Origin: Streptomyces sp. DI166
Lineage (GTDB): Bacteria > Actinomycetota > Actinomycetes > Streptomycetales > Streptomycetaceae
Reading direction: 5' to 3'
DNA length: 44,611 bases
NCBI RefSeq assembly: GCF_900091315.1
Contig: NZ_FLSP01000073.1
Location: forward strand, 1 to 44,611
The notes beneath the pieces are model-generated. The model did not search any database, had not been told where the DNA came from, and saw only the letters and a list, made by a program, of their open reading frames with translations. The position numbers and the translations under genes were made by a program. This document shows positions 33,289-41,610 of this stretch, one piece after another. Within the stretch, counting starts at the first letter, position 1, and every line of letters begins with the position of its first letter.

Positions 33289-36264
33289 TTACTTCAGATA
33301 GGGGCCCGGGGCGCCGATCCGCCCCGGGCCGTTGAGCACGTACACCCGCAGGTTGCCCTTGCCGGGCGCGGCCACGGTGAGGGTGCCGTCGGTGACCTGC
33401 CGGACGTCCCCGGTGACGGCGTCCACGTAACGGCCGTTGGGGACACCGGAGAAGACGGCCCCGTCGGTCACGGTGACCAGCGCGAAGCTGTCCGTCGATC
33501 CGCTGGTCCAGCGGCGCTTGAAGGCCATGCCGCCGGAGATGTTCTCGGTGGAGTACTGGCCCATCTGGAGCGCCGGTATCGCCCGGCGGATCCGGTTCAG
33601 CCGCTGCACATGCTTGACCAGCGGCTTGTCCAGGGTGGCGGCGACGGCCCCGGAGGCGGACTCCACCTGCGAGAAGTCGGCCGCCTTCACCTCACCGGCG
33701 AGGTGGTCGCCGTAGTACGCCCTGCCCGTGGTGGCCAGGGGGCAGCTGGGGCCGCAGTCGATCTTCTTCCCCGCCTGGAACTCGATCTCCGAGCCGTAGT
33801 ACAGCGTCGGGATGCCGCGGAAGGTCCACATCAGCGACATGTTCTCGGCCCAGGCGTCGGTGCCGCCCGCGTAGCGCTCGCTGGACTTGTTGGGGCCGTA
33901 GTCGTGGCTGTCGACGTAGACGACGTTGTACGTGGCGTCGTTGTAGCTGTCGTCGGAGTCCTTTCCGTTGGAGAAGGCGTTGCGGGCGTCGCCGAAGTTC
34001 ATGTGCATCCGCATGTCGATGACGTTCATGCCGGAGAACTGCGAGTGGTCCGGGGTGTGGTAGCTGTTGCCCTGGAGGAAGGCGTTGGTGGAGGTGGGCT
34101 GGTTCGACGTGCCCAACTGCTGCTCGTACTCGTACATCTCCAGCGCCGCCTTGGCGTCGTCGGCGTCGTACTGCTTGCGCTCCTTCCAGGTGTAGAACTG
34201 CGCGGAGTGGTTGACCGAGCCGCGGTTCCACTTGTCGTTGACGAAGGCGGCGACCTCGCCGAAGACGAAGAAGTTCCTGGCCGCCTCAACGCCGAAGCGC
34301 TGGGTGACGCGCTCCTGGATGGCGGGCAGGAAACGGCGGTTCCAGGTGGTGCGCGGGATGTGCACGGCGGTGTCCACGCGGAAGCCGTCGACGCCCATGT
34401 CGATGTACTTGTTGTAGGCGCCGATCAGATAGTTCTGCACTGCCGCGCTCTCGGTGTCGAAGTCGGCCAGGTCCTCGTGCAGCCAGCACGAACGGGAGTC
34501 CTCGCCCTCCCAGTTGCCGATCCAGCACCGGTGGTAGAAGGCGCTCGGGAACATGCCCGAAGTGGGGCTCGGCCACTGGCAGTTGTACAGGGTGTAGCCC
34601 TCGGCGCTCTTCCCGCCGGTCGGCCTGCCCCAGTTGACGCAGGTGTTGCCGGAGGGCTCCGCGGTCGACCACAGGTCGCCGTTGTAGTACGACTTGCCGC
34701 TCTTGGGCTCGACGGTGAGGCCGTCGTACTCGAAGCCGTCGTTGTGCTCGTCGTAGTACCAGCTCCACTCCGCGTCCCGGACGCCGTACACCTTAGGTGT
34801 GAACAGCCCCTTGGCGCCCCAGCGGGAGGAGTGGTTGTAGACGACGTCCTGGTAGATCTTCATGCCCTTGGCGTGGGCGGCGTTGATCAGGTCCTGGTAG
34901 GAGGCGCCCGCCGACTCCAGCCGGGGGTCGACCTTGTAGAAGTCGTAGCCGTGGTACCCGTGGTAGTCGTAGTCGGAGCGGTTGAGGACCACCGGGGTGA
35001 CCCACACGGCGGAGAAGCCGAGGGACTTGATGTAGTCGAGCTTCTGGACCAGGCCCTTGAAGTCGCCGCGGAACATGGGGTCGTCGTGGGCGGCGTTGCC
35101 CGACTTCACGTGCTGGCTGCCGCCGCGGTTGTTGGCGCTGTCGCCGTCGTGGAAGCGGGCGGTGAGCACGAAGTAGATGGGGTCCTTGCGCGGGTCGGTG
35201 CCCAGCGGGGTGCCGGGCGCGGGCGCGTCGGGCCGGGCGCCGGTGGTCACCCGGACCGCCTCGGAGGCGGGGGAGACGTTCCCGGCCGCGTCGACCGCCC
35301 GGACCGTGTAGGTGTACTCGGTCCGCTCCTCAAGACCGGTGTCGGTGAGGACGGTTGAGCCCACGTCCGTGACGGTCGACCCCGCGCCGCCGCCGCTCCG
35401 GGTGACCTGGTACTTGGCGACGCCCTCGTTGTCGGTGGACGCCTCCCAGGTCAGGACGACCGAGACACCGTCCGCGCTGGCACTCACCGCAGTGGGGGCG
35501 GTGGGGGCCTCGGTGTCGGGCGGCTCGGCCTCGCACGGGTCGTCGGCGTCCTTGACGACCGTACGGTTCTTCACCGTGCTGGTGCCGACGGGGATGGTGT
35601 AGTCGGCGCCGTTGTTGTTGTCCCAGGTGCCGTTGCCGTTGTTGAAGGCCGCCTTCAGCGAGGCCGCCGAGCCCAGGGCGACGGTCTGTTTCCACCATCC
35701 GGTGCAGGCGGCCTGCATGCCGATCCCGGGGACCGTGGTCCAACTGCCGCCCGCGGGCTGGTAGTGGATGTTCGCCGTCGACCAGCCGAACGCCTCGGTG
35801 GAGTAGTACACGGTGGCCGTGTTGCCGGACGGTGTCTCCGGGTCGGCGCAGGGGTCGGAGTGGGCGACGACGCCGTCCTTGACGGTGATGTTCCCGGTGC
35901 CCAGCGCGTAGTTGGCGCCGCCGTTGTTGTCCCAGGTGCCGCTGCCGTTGTTGAAGGTGGCCTGGAGGCCGGTGGCCGTACCCAGGTCGACCGTCCTCTT
36001 CACCCAGTCCGTGCAGGCCGCCTCCATGGCCACGCCCGGAACCGTCGTCCAGGAGCCGCCGTCCGGGGCGTAGTGGAGGTTGTACTGGGACCAGTTCCTG
36101 GTCTTCGTGTAGTAGAAGACCGTTGCCGTGTTGGCCGTCTCCGCGACCGGTTCCGCGGGCGATTCGCCGGTCCGGGGCACGGTGTGCACCAGGCTCAGCA
36201 GCGAGCCGGTGATCACCATCGCCGTCAGCGGTCGTCTCAGCCGCCGGGCGGGACTGCGTTTCAT
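33289..36264 (-). CDS. Secreted alpha-amylase (GH13) with two tandem starch-binding modules
   Basis: A 991-residue extracellular enzyme of starch breakdown. A signal peptide (about 1-35) precedes two tandem CBM25-like starch-binding modules (about 45-130 and 145-235). Both carry FNNG-x-G-TWDNN. A fibronectin type III domain (about 245-335) and the GH13 barrel (from about 350) follow. Catalytic residues are Asp in DGFRVDTA, Glu in FGEVAAF and Asp in VDSHDYG. Extra disulfide-capable cysteines surround GEDSRSCWLHED. ATG 36264 has GAGGGAG just upstream. The promoter carries a maltose-regulator-like palindrome, implying induction by maltodextrins. Confidence 0.93.
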   Translation of the reverse strand: MKRSPARRLRRPLTAMVITGSLLSLVHTVPRTGESPAEPVAETANTATVFYYTKTRNWSQYNLHYAPDGGSWTTVPGVAMEAACTDWVKRTVDLGTATGLQATFNNGSGTWDNNGGANYALGTGNITVKDGVVAHSDPCADPETPSGNTATVYYSTEAFGWSTANIHYQPAGGSWTTVPGIGMQAACTGWWKQTVALGSAASLKAAFNNGNGTWDNNNGADYTIPVGTSTVKNRTVVKDADDPCEAEPPDTEAPTAPTAVSASADGVSVVLTWEASTDNEGVAKYQVTRSGGGAGSTVTDVGSTVLTDTGLEERTEYTYTVRAVDAAGNVSPASEAVRVTTGARPDAPAPGTPLGTDPRKDPIYFVLTARFHDGDSANNRGGSQHVKSGNAAHDDPMFRGDFKGLVQKLDYIKSLGFSAVWVTPVVLNRSDYDYHGYHGYDFYKVDPRLESAGASYQDLINAAHAKGMKIYQDVVYNHSSRWGAKGLFTPKVYGVRDAEWSWYYDEHNDGFEYDGLTVEPKSGKSYYNGDLWSTAEPSGNTCVNWGRPTGGKSAEGYTLYNCQWPSPTSGMFPSAFYHRCWIGNWEGEDSRSCWLHEDLADFDTESAAVQNYLIGAYNKYIDMGVDGFRVDTAVHIPRTTWNRRFLPAIQERVTQRFGVEAARNFFVFGEVAAFVNDKWNRGSVNHSAQFYTWKERKQYDADDAKAALEMYEYEQQLGTSNQPTSTNAFLQGNSYHTPDHSQFSGMNVIDMRMHMNFGDARNAFSNGKDSDDSYNDATYNVVYVDSHDYGPNKSSERYAGGTDAWAENMSLMWTFRGIPTLYYGSEIEFQAGKKIDCGPSCPLATTGRAYYGDHLAGEVKAADFSQVESASGAVAATLDKPLVKHVQRLNRIRRAIPALQMGQYSTENISGGMAFKRRWTSGSTDSFALVTVTDGAVFSGVPNGRYVDAVTGDVRQVTDGTLTVAAPGKGNLRVYVLNGPGRIGAPGPYLK

Positions 36265-36343
36265 GGGACTCCCTCGATTGCAGAGCGCGTCAGGGCGCGG
36301 AGGCCGCCGCGCACACCGACGCAAGAATCGTCAGAAAGTTGCT

Positions 36344-36392
36344 GCAAGTCCTTGCGAGGCTGGAAATTACTGCCGTGTGAAGTCGGCGTAAA
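36344..36392 (-). promoter_or_regulatory. Amylase promoter with GCAAG palindrome operator
   Basis: On the minus strand TTTACG (36387-36392), a 17-bp spacer and TAATTT (36364-36369) form a promoter. Just downstream of the start site, GCAAGTCCTTGC (36344-36355) is a perfect palindrome and GCAAG recurs at 36321-36325. The GCAAG/CTTGC motif resembles MalR-type operators of Streptomyces amylase genes. Confidence 0.65.
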
Positions 36393-36493
36393 GAGATCTG
36401 ACACGGCCCTCCGTGGCGGGTTCATGCCACACATGGGCCGAGGGGGAAGTTCTCCAGTGGAGACGAGACGGTTCGTTTTGCTAGGGTGGAGAC

Positions 36494-36520
36494 ATGGCTT
36501 TCCTCTTCTTCTTCGTCTGA
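36494..36520 (+). CDS. Leader peptide MAFLFFFV upstream of ABC-F
   Basis: An eight-residue open frame with three consecutive Phe codons (TTC) after Leu and before Val-stop. TAGGGT (36482-36487), with TGGAGA 18 bases upstream as a weak -35, would place the transcript start at or within a base of the ATG; GGTGGAG could otherwise act as ribosome-binding site. Such short leaders mediate antibiotic-triggered attenuation of ABC-F genes. Confidence 0.7.
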   Translation: MAFLFFFV

Positions 36521-36523
36521 GTC

Positions 36524-36556
36524 CGGGCACGGCGCCTGCGCCGTCCTCGCCGCCCG
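36524..36556 (+). promoter_or_regulatory. Attenuator-like hairpin between leader peptide and ABC-F
   Basis: ACGGCGC (36529-36535) and GCGCCGT (36538-36544) form a tight stem directly after the leader stop, extended by CGGGC (36524-36528) and GCCCG (36552-36556). Stalled ribosomes on the leader would cover the 5' arm and free the downstream message. Confidence 0.55.
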
Positions 36557-36586
36557 TCGACCCTTCGCATGCCCAGGGAAAGCCCC

Positions 36587-38260
36587 ATGCGCGACCGCGC
36601 CCGAACCGTCCTGTCCACCGTCACGCCCGCCGCCGTGGCGCAGCTGTCCGTCAAGGACGTCACCAAGTCCTACGGCACCCGCACCGTCCTCGACCAGGTC
36701 TCCTTCACCGTCCGACCGGGCGAGAAGGCCGCCGTGATCGGCGAGAACGGCAGCGGCAAGTCCACCCTGCTGCGGCTGCTCGCCGCCGCCGAACAACCCG
36801 ACGCCGGCGAGATCACCGTCGAGTTCCCCGGCGGCGTCGGCCACCTCGCCCAGACCCTCGACCTCGACCCGGCCCGCACGGTGCAGGACGCCGTCGATCT
36901 CGCCCTCGCCGACCTCCGGGACATGGAGCGCCGGCTCCGGGCGGCGGAACAGACCCTCGCGGACGCCTCCGACGACCAACTCGCGGCCTACGGCGACCTG
37001 TTGATCGCATTCGAGGAACGCGGCGGCTACGCGGCGGATGCCCGCGTCGACGCCGCCCTGCACGGACTCGGGCTCGCCCGGATCAGCCGTGACCGCCCGC
37101 TCGGCTCGCTGTCCGGCGGCGAGCAGTCACGGCTCGCCCTCGCCTGCGTGCTGGCCGCCGCGCCCGAACTGCTGCTCCTGGACGAACCGACCAACCACCT
37201 CGACGCGGCGGCCGTGCACTGGCTGGAGGAACACCTGCGCGCCCACCGGGGCACCGTCGTCGCGGTCACCCACGACCGCGGCTTCCTGGAGCGCATCGCC
37301 ACCACGATCCTTGAGGTCGACCGCGACGAGTGCACCGTCCGCCGGTACGGCGACGGCTGGAGCGGCTACCGCGCCGCGAAGGCCGCCGCCCGGCGCGGCG
37401 CCGAGCAGCGCTACGCGGACTGGGTCGAGGAGGTGGCCCGGACGGAGGACCTGCTCGAAGCCGCGGGGCGGCGGCTCGCCACCACCGGCCGCGACCCGAA
37501 GCAGGGCTTCGGCAAGCACCGCCGCTCCAGCGAGGCGAAGCTCGGCGGCCAGGTGCGCGCGGCCCGGGAGCGCCTGGACCAGCTACGGCGCAACCCGGTA
37601 CCGGAGCCACCGGCACCCCTCCGCTTCACGACGCCGATCGCGACGGCGGAGGAGCCCGAAGTCCCGGATGCCCTGGTGGAGTTGGAGGATGTGCGGGTCG
37701 GTGACCGGCTGCGCCTGGACGGGCGTGTGACGATCCCTCCCGGCCGACGGCTGCTGGTGACCGGTGAGAACGGCGCGGGCAAGACCACGCTCCTGCGCGT
37801 CCTCGCGGGCGACCTGGAGCCGGACACCGGCACCGTGCGCCGCACCGCCCGGATCGGCTACCTCGCCCAGGAACTGCCCCCGCACACGACCCGGCTCCCG
37901 CTGCTCGGCGCGTTCGCCGCCGGACGCCCCGGACTCCCCGACGAGTACGCCGAACAGCTTCTGTCGCTGGGTCTGTTCCGCGAGGAGGACCTGTCCGTCC
38001 CCGTGGCCGATCTGTCCGCGGGACAGCGCAGGCGGCTGCAGATCGCCACCCTGGTGACCCGCCCCGCGGACCTCCTCGTCCTTGACGAGCCGACCAACCA
38101 CATCGCGCTCGACCTGGTCGAGGACCTCCAGTCGGCGCTCGCCGCGTACTCGGGTGCCGTGGTCGTGGTCTCGCACGACCGGGCCTTCCGCGCGCAGTTC
38201 GAAGGGGAGCGGCTGGAGCTGTGCGGCGGGCGCTGCGGGGATCAGGCGGCGAGCGACTGA
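36587..38260 (+). CDS. ABC-F family ribosomal protection protein
   Basis: A 557-residue soluble protein with two fused ABC ATPase domains and no membrane part. Domain 1: GENGSGKST, LSGGEQSRLAL, DEPTNHLD. Domain 2: GENGAGKTT, LSAGQRRRLQIA, DEPTNHIA. The inter-domain linker near residues 235-330 is charged (KAAARRGAEQRYADWVEEVA). ABC-F antibiotic-resistance proteins enter the ribosomal E-site and displace drugs from the peptidyl-transferase centre or exit tunnel. I chose ATG 36587 because AGGGAAAG lies 8 bases upstream; 36569 is an alternative. The phenylalanine-rich leader and hairpin ahead indicate drug-responsive attenuation. Confidence 0.93.
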   Translation: MRDRARTVLSTVTPAAVAQLSVKDVTKSYGTRTVLDQVSFTVRPGEKAAVIGENGSGKSTLLRLLAAAEQPDAGEITVEFPGGVGHLAQTLDLDPARTVQDAVDLALADLRDMERRLRAAEQTLADASDDQLAAYGDLLIAFEERGGYAADARVDAALHGLGLARISRDRPLGSLSGGEQSRLALACVLAAAPELLLLDEPTNHLDAAAVHWLEEHLRAHRGTVVAVTHDRGFLERIATTILEVDRDECTVRRYGDGWSGYRAAKAAARRGAEQRYADWVEEVARTEDLLEAAGRRLATTGRDPKQGFGKHRRSSEAKLGGQVRAARERLDQLRRNPVPEPPAPLRFTTPIATAEEPEVPDALVELEDVRVGDRLRLDGRVTIPPGRRLLVTGENGAGKTTLLRVLAGDLEPDTGTVRRTARIGYLAQELPPHTTRLPLLGAFAAGRPGLPDEYAEQLLSLGLFREEDLSVPVADLSAGQRRRLQIATLVTRPADLLVLDEPTNHIALDLVEDLQSALAAYSGAVVVVSHDRAFRAQFEGERLELCGGRCGDQAASD

Positions 38261-38661
38261 CGGAGGGCGGCGAGGCCGTCGCGGTAGATCCCGGCGAAGA
38301 GGGCCTCCGCGTCGGCCTCGCTCACCCCGTCGGGCGTGAACCGGCCGGACCACTGGACCTCGGCGACATCGTCCCGTCCGGGGACGGCGTGGACGCGGAG
38401 GGTGGAGAGGTAACCGGTCACGGGGAACGGCGCTTCGAGGATCGCGTACGTGTAGAAGCGCTCGGCCTCGCTGAACGCCACGAGGCGCTCGACGATCGTG
38501 TCGCCGTCGGGGTTGGTCAGACGGCGGATCCGGCCGCCTTCGAGAGCGGTGCTCTCGGGGATGTAGGGGAGCCAGTCGGGGAGGGCGTCGAAGCCGCCGA
38601 TGAGGTCCCAGACCCGCTGGGGCGAGGCGGGCACGACGTGGCTGACGGAGGTGGAAGCCAT
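38242..38661 (-). CDS. SRPBCC (polyketide cyclase/START-like) family protein
   Basis: A 139-residue protein of the SRPBCC/polyketide-cyclase fold: MASTSVSHVVPASPQRVWDL at the start, GRIRRLTNPDGD and a later WSGRFTPDGVSEADAEALF helix. These domains bind hydrophobic ligands in a deep cavity; some catalyse cyclisations. It lies 43 bases downstream of the aldo/keto reductase and reads the same way, so the two may form a small operon. Its 3' end overlaps the ABC-F gene by 19 bases. Ligand unknown. Confidence 0.87.
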   Translation of the reverse strand: MASTSVSHVVPASPQRVWDLIGGFDALPDWLPYIPESTALEGGRIRRLTNPDGDTIVERLVAFSEAERFYTYAILEAPFPVTGYLSTLRVHAVPGRDDVAEVQWSGRFTPDGVSEADAEALFAGIYRDGLAALRQSLAA

Positions 38662-38704
38662 GCTGCTGTTCCTTCTCGGGGGGCTTTTGCTCGGGGGAGT
38701 GCCG

Positions 38705-39715
38705 TCAGGCGTCGCCGGGGAGCGGCGCGGCCTCGCTGACCAGGCCCGCGGCGCGCAGGTCGGTCCAGAAGGCGGCCGGGACCGACTCGTTCAGGGCGGC
38801 CGTGTCCTCGGCGATCCGGCTCGGGCGGGTGGCGCCGGGGATGACCGCGGCGGACGCCGGATGGGCGAGGGAGAACTGGAGGGCGGCGGCCTTGATGCTC
38901 ACGCCGTGCCGGGAGGCGAGCGCCTTGATCCTTTCGACGCGCTCGACGATCGCGGCCGGTGCCTGCTGGTACTCGAAGTGGCTGCCGCCCGCGAGGACGC
39001 CCGAGCTGTAGGGGCCGCCGACAACCATGTCGACGCCCTGTTCCTGAGCCATGGGCAGCAGCCGCTGGAGGGCGTGCCCGTGGTCGAGGAGCGTGTAGCG
39101 GCCGGCCAGCAGGAACCCGTCGGGCCGCGGCTCGTCGAGGCCGAGGGTGAGCTCGATGGGCTCGGTCTTGTTGACGCCGAGGCCCCACGCCTTGATGACG
39201 CCCTCGTCGCGGAGCCGGGACAGGACGCGGAACGCGCCGGTGCGGGCCTCCTCGAACTTCCCCAGCCACGCGTCGCCGTGGAAGTCCTGGGCGATGTCGT
39301 GGACCCAGACGATGTCGAGCCGGTCGGTGCCCAGGCGCTTGAGTGAGCCCTCGATGGAGCGCTCGGTGGCGTCGGCGGTCCACTCGTGGAGGATCTTGTT
39401 GGGGTTGCCGTGTTCGAACAGTCCGCCCTTCTCGCCGAAGTCCGGCGTGGAGGTCTCGTGCTCGTCGAGGATCACGCGGCCGACCTTGGTGGACAGCACG
39501 TACGCGTCACGGGGCTTGTCGGCCAGGACCTCGCCGAGTCGCTCCTCGGCGAGTCCGGCGCCGTAGAAGGGGGCCGTGTCGTAGAAACGGATGCCGTGGT
39601 CCCAGGCGGCCTGGACGGTGGCGCGGGCCTCGTCGTCGGGGATGGCCCGGAACATGTTGCCGAGCGGCGCCGTACCGAAGCCGAGCCGGCCGGGGAGGAT
39701 CTTCTTCAAGGACAT
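38705..39715 (-). CDS. Aldo/keto reductase
   Basis: A 336-residue (alpha/beta)8-barrel oxidoreductase using NADPH. The barrel strands begin at RLGFGTAPLGN; the catalytic Tyr-type segment is FYDTAPFYGAGLAEERLGE (about residue 48), and TDRLDIVWVHDI (about 135) and PGATRPSRIAEDTAALNES (near the end) hold the cofactor-binding contacts. Length and order fit a class related to D-threo-aldose/L-fucose dehydrogenases. It has a good promoter upstream and the SRPBCC gene downstream. Substrate cannot be assigned. Confidence 0.92.
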   Translation of the reverse strand: MSLKKILPGRLGFGTAPLGNMFRAIPDDEARATVQAAWDHGIRFYDTAPFYGAGLAEERLGEVLADKPRDAYVLSTKVGRVILDEHETSTPDFGEKGGLFEHGNPNKILHEWTADATERSIEGSLKRLGTDRLDIVWVHDIAQDFHGDAWLGKFEEARTGAFRVLSRLRDEGVIKAWGLGVNKTEPIELTLGLDEPRPDGFLLAGRYTLLDHGHALQRLLPMAQEQGVDMVVGGPYSSGVLAGGSHFEYQQAPAAIVERVERIKALASRHGVSIKAAALQFSLAHPASAAVIPGATRPSRIAEDTAALNESVPAAFWTDLRAAGLVSEAAPLPGDA

Positions 39716-39805
39716 GGGGTGCTTTCGAGTGTGCGAGGCGGTGATCCGCCAGGGGGGTACTGGGGGTACGCCCTTGTTTCATGCGGGCGCGCCTTACGTG
39801 CAATG

Positions 39806-39835
39806 ACAATACTTGCAGACGCGGACTAATGCAAG
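39806..39835 (-). promoter_or_regulatory. Promoter of the aldo/keto reductase with overlapping inverted repeat
   Basis: On the minus strand, TTGCAT (39829-39834), a 17-bp spacer and TATTGT (39806-39811) form a near-consensus promoter 90 bases upstream of the start codon. The spacer edges are CTTGCA (39812-39817) and TGCAAG (39830-39835), an inverted repeat that could bind a repressor. Confidence 0.65.
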
Positions 39836-39992
39836 GCGGGTGCACTCGCGTGGTGCCGACACCCGGCGACTACCGCAATCGAGTGCCGAAAAAGAACCAC
39901 GGACCGCTGTCGATCCGGACGCCTCCCGTTCGACGACAGGATGTGAGGCACTACGCCGCACGACGACCCGACCGGAACTTGGTGAGGCACAC

Positions 39993-40637
39993 ATGGAACA
40001 GCTGCTGCGCGTGATGAACTTCTGCGTCTCCAGCGACGGCATCGCGGCCGGGGAGGACCAGACCCTGGAGAAGCCGTTCGGCCACGTCGACCCGGGGCGG
40101 CTGTTCTCCTGGGCCGGGGCCACGGCGAGCTGGCCCATGCGCACCGACCCCGGCGGCACCCGGGGCCTCGACGACTACTTCACCCGGGACTTCCCCCGGA
40201 ACATCGGCGCCGAGATCATGGGCCGCAACAAGTTCGGACCCCAGCGCGGGCCCTGGGAGAACCACGACTGGCAGGGCTGGTGGGGCGACGAGCCGCCCTT
40301 CCGCACCCCGGTCTTCGTCCTCACCCACCACAAACGCCCGTCGATCACCCTCTCCGACACCACGTTCCACTTCGTCGACGGCGACCCCGCCGCAGTCCTG
40401 GAACAGGCACGGGCGGCGGCCGACGGCAAGGACGTCCGGCTCGGTGGCGGGGTCACCACGATCCGGGAGTTCCTGGACGCCGACCTCGTCGACACGATGC
40501 ACGTGGCGGTGTCACCGGTGAAGCTGGGGACCGGCCTGCACCTGTGGGAGTCCCCTGACGAGCTTCTCGACCGCTTCCACCTGGAGGTCGTGCCGAGCCC
40601 GAGCGGGGTGACCCATCACCTGTTCTGGCGCAGGTGA
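39993..40637 (+). CDS. Dihydrofolate reductase / RibD C-terminal family protein
   Basis: A 214-residue protein of the DHFR-like fold, RibD-reductase subtype. Landmarks are MNFCVSSDGIAAG at the start, AEIMGRNKFGP (about 75), PVFVLTHHKRPSI (about 103) and VRLGGGVTTIREFLDADLVD (about 145). NADPH-binding is expected. These proteins are generally not true folate enzymes; substrate is unknown. ATG 39993 was chosen because homology starts there and GGTGAGG sits about 6 bases before; the upstream open frame is not coding-like. Its end is 6 bases from the convergent phytoene-synthase-like gene. Confidence 0.9.
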   Translation: MEQLLRVMNFCVSSDGIAAGEDQTLEKPFGHVDPGRLFSWAGATASWPMRTDPGGTRGLDDYFTRDFPRNIGAEIMGRNKFGPQRGPWENHDWQGWWGDEPPFRTPVFVLTHHKRPSITLSDTTFHFVDGDPAAVLEQARAAADGKDVRLGGGVTTIREFLDADLVDTMHVAVSPVKLGTGLHLWESPDELLDRFHLEVVPSPSGVTHHLFWRR

Positions 40638-40643
40638 CCTCGC

Positions 40644-41570
40644 CTACCGCCGACGCGCACGCCGGACCAGCAGAGCCTCACGGCCCAGCACCCGCACCGC
40701 CGCAGGGACAGGCGGCCGCACACTGTCGGTGAGGACCGCGGCACCCTTGCGCCGCAGGGCCTCCAGCCGCAGCTCCTGTACGCGGACGAGGGTGCGTACG
40801 AAGGGCCGGAACTCGGCGTCGACCAGCTCGGGCAGGGCCTGCGCCCTGCGCAGCGCGTCACCCGCGAGCGCCGCCTGCGCACCGACGAGCCGCCCGACCG
40901 CTACCGCGTCGGGCGACTGGGCGAGCAGCTCCTGCGGCTTCAGCCCGTGCTCGGTGAAGGCGTGGAGCGGGATGCCGACCTGGCCCCGCTCCGCGTCCTC
41001 GCGCAGGTCCGCCAGATTGTCGAGCCGCTGCCAGCCCTCGATCAGCTCCCGGCAGCACCGCAGGAAAGGCGCGTACCGCTCCGTCCCGGACGCCGGGGCG
41101 ACGAGCGCGGCCGTCAGCATCAGCGCGGGCAGGGAGTACTGGTCGACGTACGCCTGGAAGTCCGCCTCCGTCTCGAAGGCGGTCCAGGACGCCTCGACCG
41201 CCGCGCCGTCGAGGAAGTCCCGGACCCTGGAGCCCAGTTGGGGGTGCCGCCGTACGGTGTCGGCCAGGGCCCGAAGCGCGGAGCTGTCCGAGCCGCCCTG
41301 CTTGAGCGCCTGCGTGACCTGCCCGTCCCACGCGCGAAGCGCCTCCTGGCGGGCGTCGACCTCCCCGGCGTCGATCAACTCGTCCGTCAGGTGCATGAAG
41401 GCGACGGCCGCCACGACCGGCGCGTGCAGCCGCGGCGGCAGCAACAGGCGCGCGGCGAGGTAGGCGTGCGGCTCGAACCGCCGTACGACCCGGCGCTGCG
41501 CGTCGTAGTCCGCGCGCATCTCCGGCTCCCGGACACCGGCTCGGGTCAGGGCGGTGGACCAGCGGGTCAC
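40644..41570 (-). CDS. Phytoene/squalene synthase family protein
   Basis: A 308-residue all-helical trans-isoprenyl synthase homologue. Both magnesium-binding aspartate motifs can be seen: HLTDELID (about residue 61) and ADLREDAERG (about residue 188), the latter following WQRLDN. The usual family residues that hold diphosphate are less certain. Real members join two prenyl diphosphates head-to-head. No other carotenoid or hopanoid gene is nearby, so pathway is unknown. It starts at GTG, with GAGGAG five bases or so upstream, and is 40 bases downstream of the WYL regulator, read in the same direction. Confidence 0.85.
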   Translation of the reverse strand: MTRWSTALTRAGVREPEMRADYDAQRRVVRRFEPHAYLAARLLLPPRLHAPVVAAVAFMHLTDELIDAGEVDARQEALRAWDGQVTQALKQGGSDSSALRALADTVRRHPQLGSRVRDFLDGAAVEASWTAFETEADFQAYVDQYSLPALMLTAALVAPASGTERYAPFLRCCRELIEGWQRLDNLADLREDAERGQVGIPLHAFTEHGLKPQELLAQSPDAVAVGRLVGAQAALAGDALRRAQALPELVDAEFRPFVRTLVRVQELRLEALRRKGAAVLTDSVRPPVPAAVRVLGREALLVRRARRR

Positions 41571-41610
41571 GGTTCTCCTCGGGGTGGGGCTCGTACCGTC
41601 GGCCAGTGTC

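Noticed and set aside
33229..35358. 709-codon open frame opposite the amylase
   Set aside because: Antisense shadow of the GH13 gene; valine-rich text with no fold.
40644..41570. Carotenoid or hopanoid biosynthesis locus
   Set aside because: Only one prenyl synthase homologue is present, with no desaturase, cyclase or GGPP synthase near.
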